The translations under genes and the position numbers were made by a program. A stretch of DNA of 6,683 nucleotides from positions 1 to 6,683 of the forward strand of contig SLFF01000410.1 in the NCBI GenBank assembly GCA_007124395.1, given 5' to 3'. The stretch comes from Thermomicrobiaceae bacterium (GTDB lineage Bacteria; Chloroflexota; Chloroflexia; Thermomicrobiales; Thermomicrobiaceae). The first letter of the stretch is position 1. Every line of letters begins with the position of its first letter. This document shows, piece by piece, positions 6,401 to 6,683 of the stretch. Under the pieces are notes generated by a model that worked only from the letters and a program-made list of their open reading frames with translations, was not told the DNA's origin and did not search any database.

Positions 6401-6597
6401 ACGCTGAAGGCGATCTGGCGCAGGCGATTGCCGAGCATGCCGACTACATCAAGGCGGAAACACTGTCTGAAGAGCTCACCGCAGGATCTCCGGATGACTC
6501 CAGTGGGTTCGTCGATGAAGTCAAAGTCGGCAAGCTGAAGGTGAACGTCGGGATCACCCGCGTTGGCACGCTGGCAAAGGCCAGCGGAGGTGAGTAA
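3415..6597 (+). CDS. ileS: Isoleucine--tRNA ligase (IleRS), long type with GVHH signature
   Basis: Cytoplasmic class I synthetase that charges tRNA-Ile with isoleucine using ATP. At 1060 residues it is longer than the roughly 940-residue E. coli-type enzyme and fits the long IleRS2-like group. The catalytic domain begins with ITANNPMGVHHAWGR (49-63), where the usual HIGH tetrad reads GVHH (56-59). The KMSKS position reads EMHKS (595-599) in EMHKSKGNS. The CP1 editing domain is present: VWTTTPWTLAANV (223-235) and HIAPGAGREDF, with Asp328 a likely editing aspartate. CxxC pairs occur at 183-186, 391-394, 462-465 and 505-508 and may bind zinc. The anticodon-binding helical domain spans about 670-830, followed by a C-terminal domain with VKVRQPLGRVL (825-835) and EREGMARDFVRGVQDARK (964-981). 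Specificity for Ile is supported by the upstream T-box with an ATC specifier. ValRS or LeuRS are less likely on overall motif pattern. Expression is probably controlled by the T-box; the following ORF overlaps its stop. Confidence 0.95.
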   Translation: MFKSVSSRVDFPVEERKTLDWWYREGIVDKYLTRNDDSDKKWSFIDGPITANNPMGVHHAWGRAYKDFYQRYHTMLGFKQRYQNGFDCQGLWVEVEVEKELGFNSKQDIENYGIDEFVQRCKERVYKYAHIQTEQTKRLGNFMDWDNSYFTMSDENNYTIWHFLKVCHERDLIYRGEDVMPWCPRCETGISEMEATEGYQDLVHRSVYLLFPLVDRENEHLMVWTTTPWTLAANVAAAVHPDLDYVKVQQDEKIIYVAKEAAQTAIRGDHEVLSEIKGKEMLGWAYQGPFDELPAEQSVTHKVISWDEVSAAEGTGIVHIAPGAGREDFGLSKEHGLDIVAPLNENGTYRDGFDWLTGQYVHDVAKPIIRSLRDKGILYHDYDYKHRYPTCWRCKTDLVFRLVEEWFIAVDPWREQIQDSARQVQWIPEFGLDRELDWLRNMDDWMISKKRYWGLALPIWVCDSCEHFDVVGSETELQERAIEGWDEFSGHSPHRPWVDKVKIACSKCGDKASRIPDVGNPWLDAGVVPFSTLEYRHDREYWEEWYPADFITESFPGQFRNWFYSMLAQGTVLEGNSPFKTVLGFALMRDEKGQEMHKSKGNSIEFNEGADIMGVDVMRWLYLKHNPAANLNFGYKLGDEVRRQFLLPLWNSYAFFANYAALDGFDPNEHDIPIEQRTQIDRWIISRLQEVIRTVRERISAYDSLGAARTIENFVVDELSQWYIRRNRRRFWKTESDQDKIAAYLTLHEVLVDTTKMLAPFMPYVTETMYENLVRTVNPNAPLSVHLDDYPMVDESKIDAELTRDMSALINVVGLGRAARSKANVKVRQPLGRVLAGVRQGSALEAVDRMQAQLLEELNVKAFEIIENPDEYVSYSVRPNFEVLGPKYGSQVNAVRAEIMKLDPSRLAQLKRTGRPAEITVDGETVELMADEYLVDVTDREGFSVVEDRDYIVALDLEITPELEREGMARDFVRGVQDARKRAELQIEDTINTVYHAEGDLAQAIAEHADYIKAETLSEELTAGSPDDSSGFVDEVKVGKLKVNVGITRVGTLAKASGGE

Positions 6598-6683
6598 TCC
6601 GGACGAGGAGCGCTCGACAGCTGGTCGATGGTTCAATGCTGCGAAGAAAGGTGTGGCGGCCGCTCGTCGCCGTCACGCCGTCG
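6590..6683 (+). CDS. Start of an unidentified ORF overlapping the ileS stop, 3' truncated
   Basis: A GTG at 6590 (with GCGGA just before it) opens a frame that stays open to the window end. It gives 31 residues starting MSNPDEERSTAGRWFNAAKKG and ending in an Arg-rich stretch (AAARRRHAV). It overlaps the ileS stop by 8 bases, a common sign of translational coupling in one operon. A basic segment before the truncation would fit the cytoplasmic lead-in of a membrane protein, but nothing here identifies a family. Alternative in-frame starts are TTG at 6563 and GTG at 6653. That it is a real gene is likely but unproven. Confidence 0.45.
   Translation, partial: MSNPDEERSTAGRWFNAAKKGVAAARRRHAV

Noticed and set aside
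5572..6636. A 354-codon open frame on the minus strand opposite the 3' half of ileS
   Set aside because: Same reason: a shadow frame over the anticodon-binding and C-terminal domains, with no ribosome binding site or recognisable motif.

Overview
The window most likely comes from a member of the Chloroflexota, probably class Thermomicrobia (Sphaerobacter/Thermomicrobiales-like), with moderately high GC. This is an inference. It rests mainly on the C-terminal half of the secreted CAP protein, a domain whose motifs (WLWGP, YFDKSRMEI, TNGLL, LTFTPSN, GNVG.HYYAWRY) I know chiefly from that phylum. A T-box-controlled ileS and REP-like GTAGGGG hairpins fit but are not exclusive to it.

Layout. (1) 1-479, plus strand: 3' end of an S9-family serine peptidase, with the full Ser-Asp-His triad inside the window. 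(2) 464-493: a perfect 11-bp stem-loop spanning that gene's stop codon, between two convergent genes. (3) 528-2291, minus strand: a secreted CAP-domain protein with a beta-rich middle, a Pro-rich linker and a Chloroflexota-type C-terminal domain. (4) 2292-2580: a divergent intergenic region with three copies of the 11-mer CCTGAWWCRGG at exact 26-bp steps and a separate 8-bp inverted repeat. (5) 2581-2910, plus strand: a small GlsB/YeaQ-type membrane protein. (6) 2911-3414: a 504-base gene-free stretch. It holds a candidate sigma-70 type promoter, a T-box riboswitch with a candidate AUC (Ile) specifier and a clear antiterminator/terminator pair, then a nested inverted repeat resembling a REP doublet. 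(7) 3415-6597: a complete isoleucyl-tRNA synthetase of the long type. (8) 6590-6683: the start of a further ORF overlapping the ileS stop.

How it works together. The best-supported circuit is ileS control. Uncharged tRNA-Ile should bind the leader, stabilise the antiterminator and allow read-through into ileS. The gene itself is unusual: the class I HIGH signature is GVHH (first and third positions swapped), and the KMSKS position reads EMHKS. The GXHH swap has been described in mupirocin hyper-resistant IleRS2 enzymes of Bacillales (from memory), so this enzyme may be intrinsically tolerant of that class of inhibitor. The peptidase, CAP protein and GlsB gene look like unrelated neighbours; I see no operon linking them to ileS.
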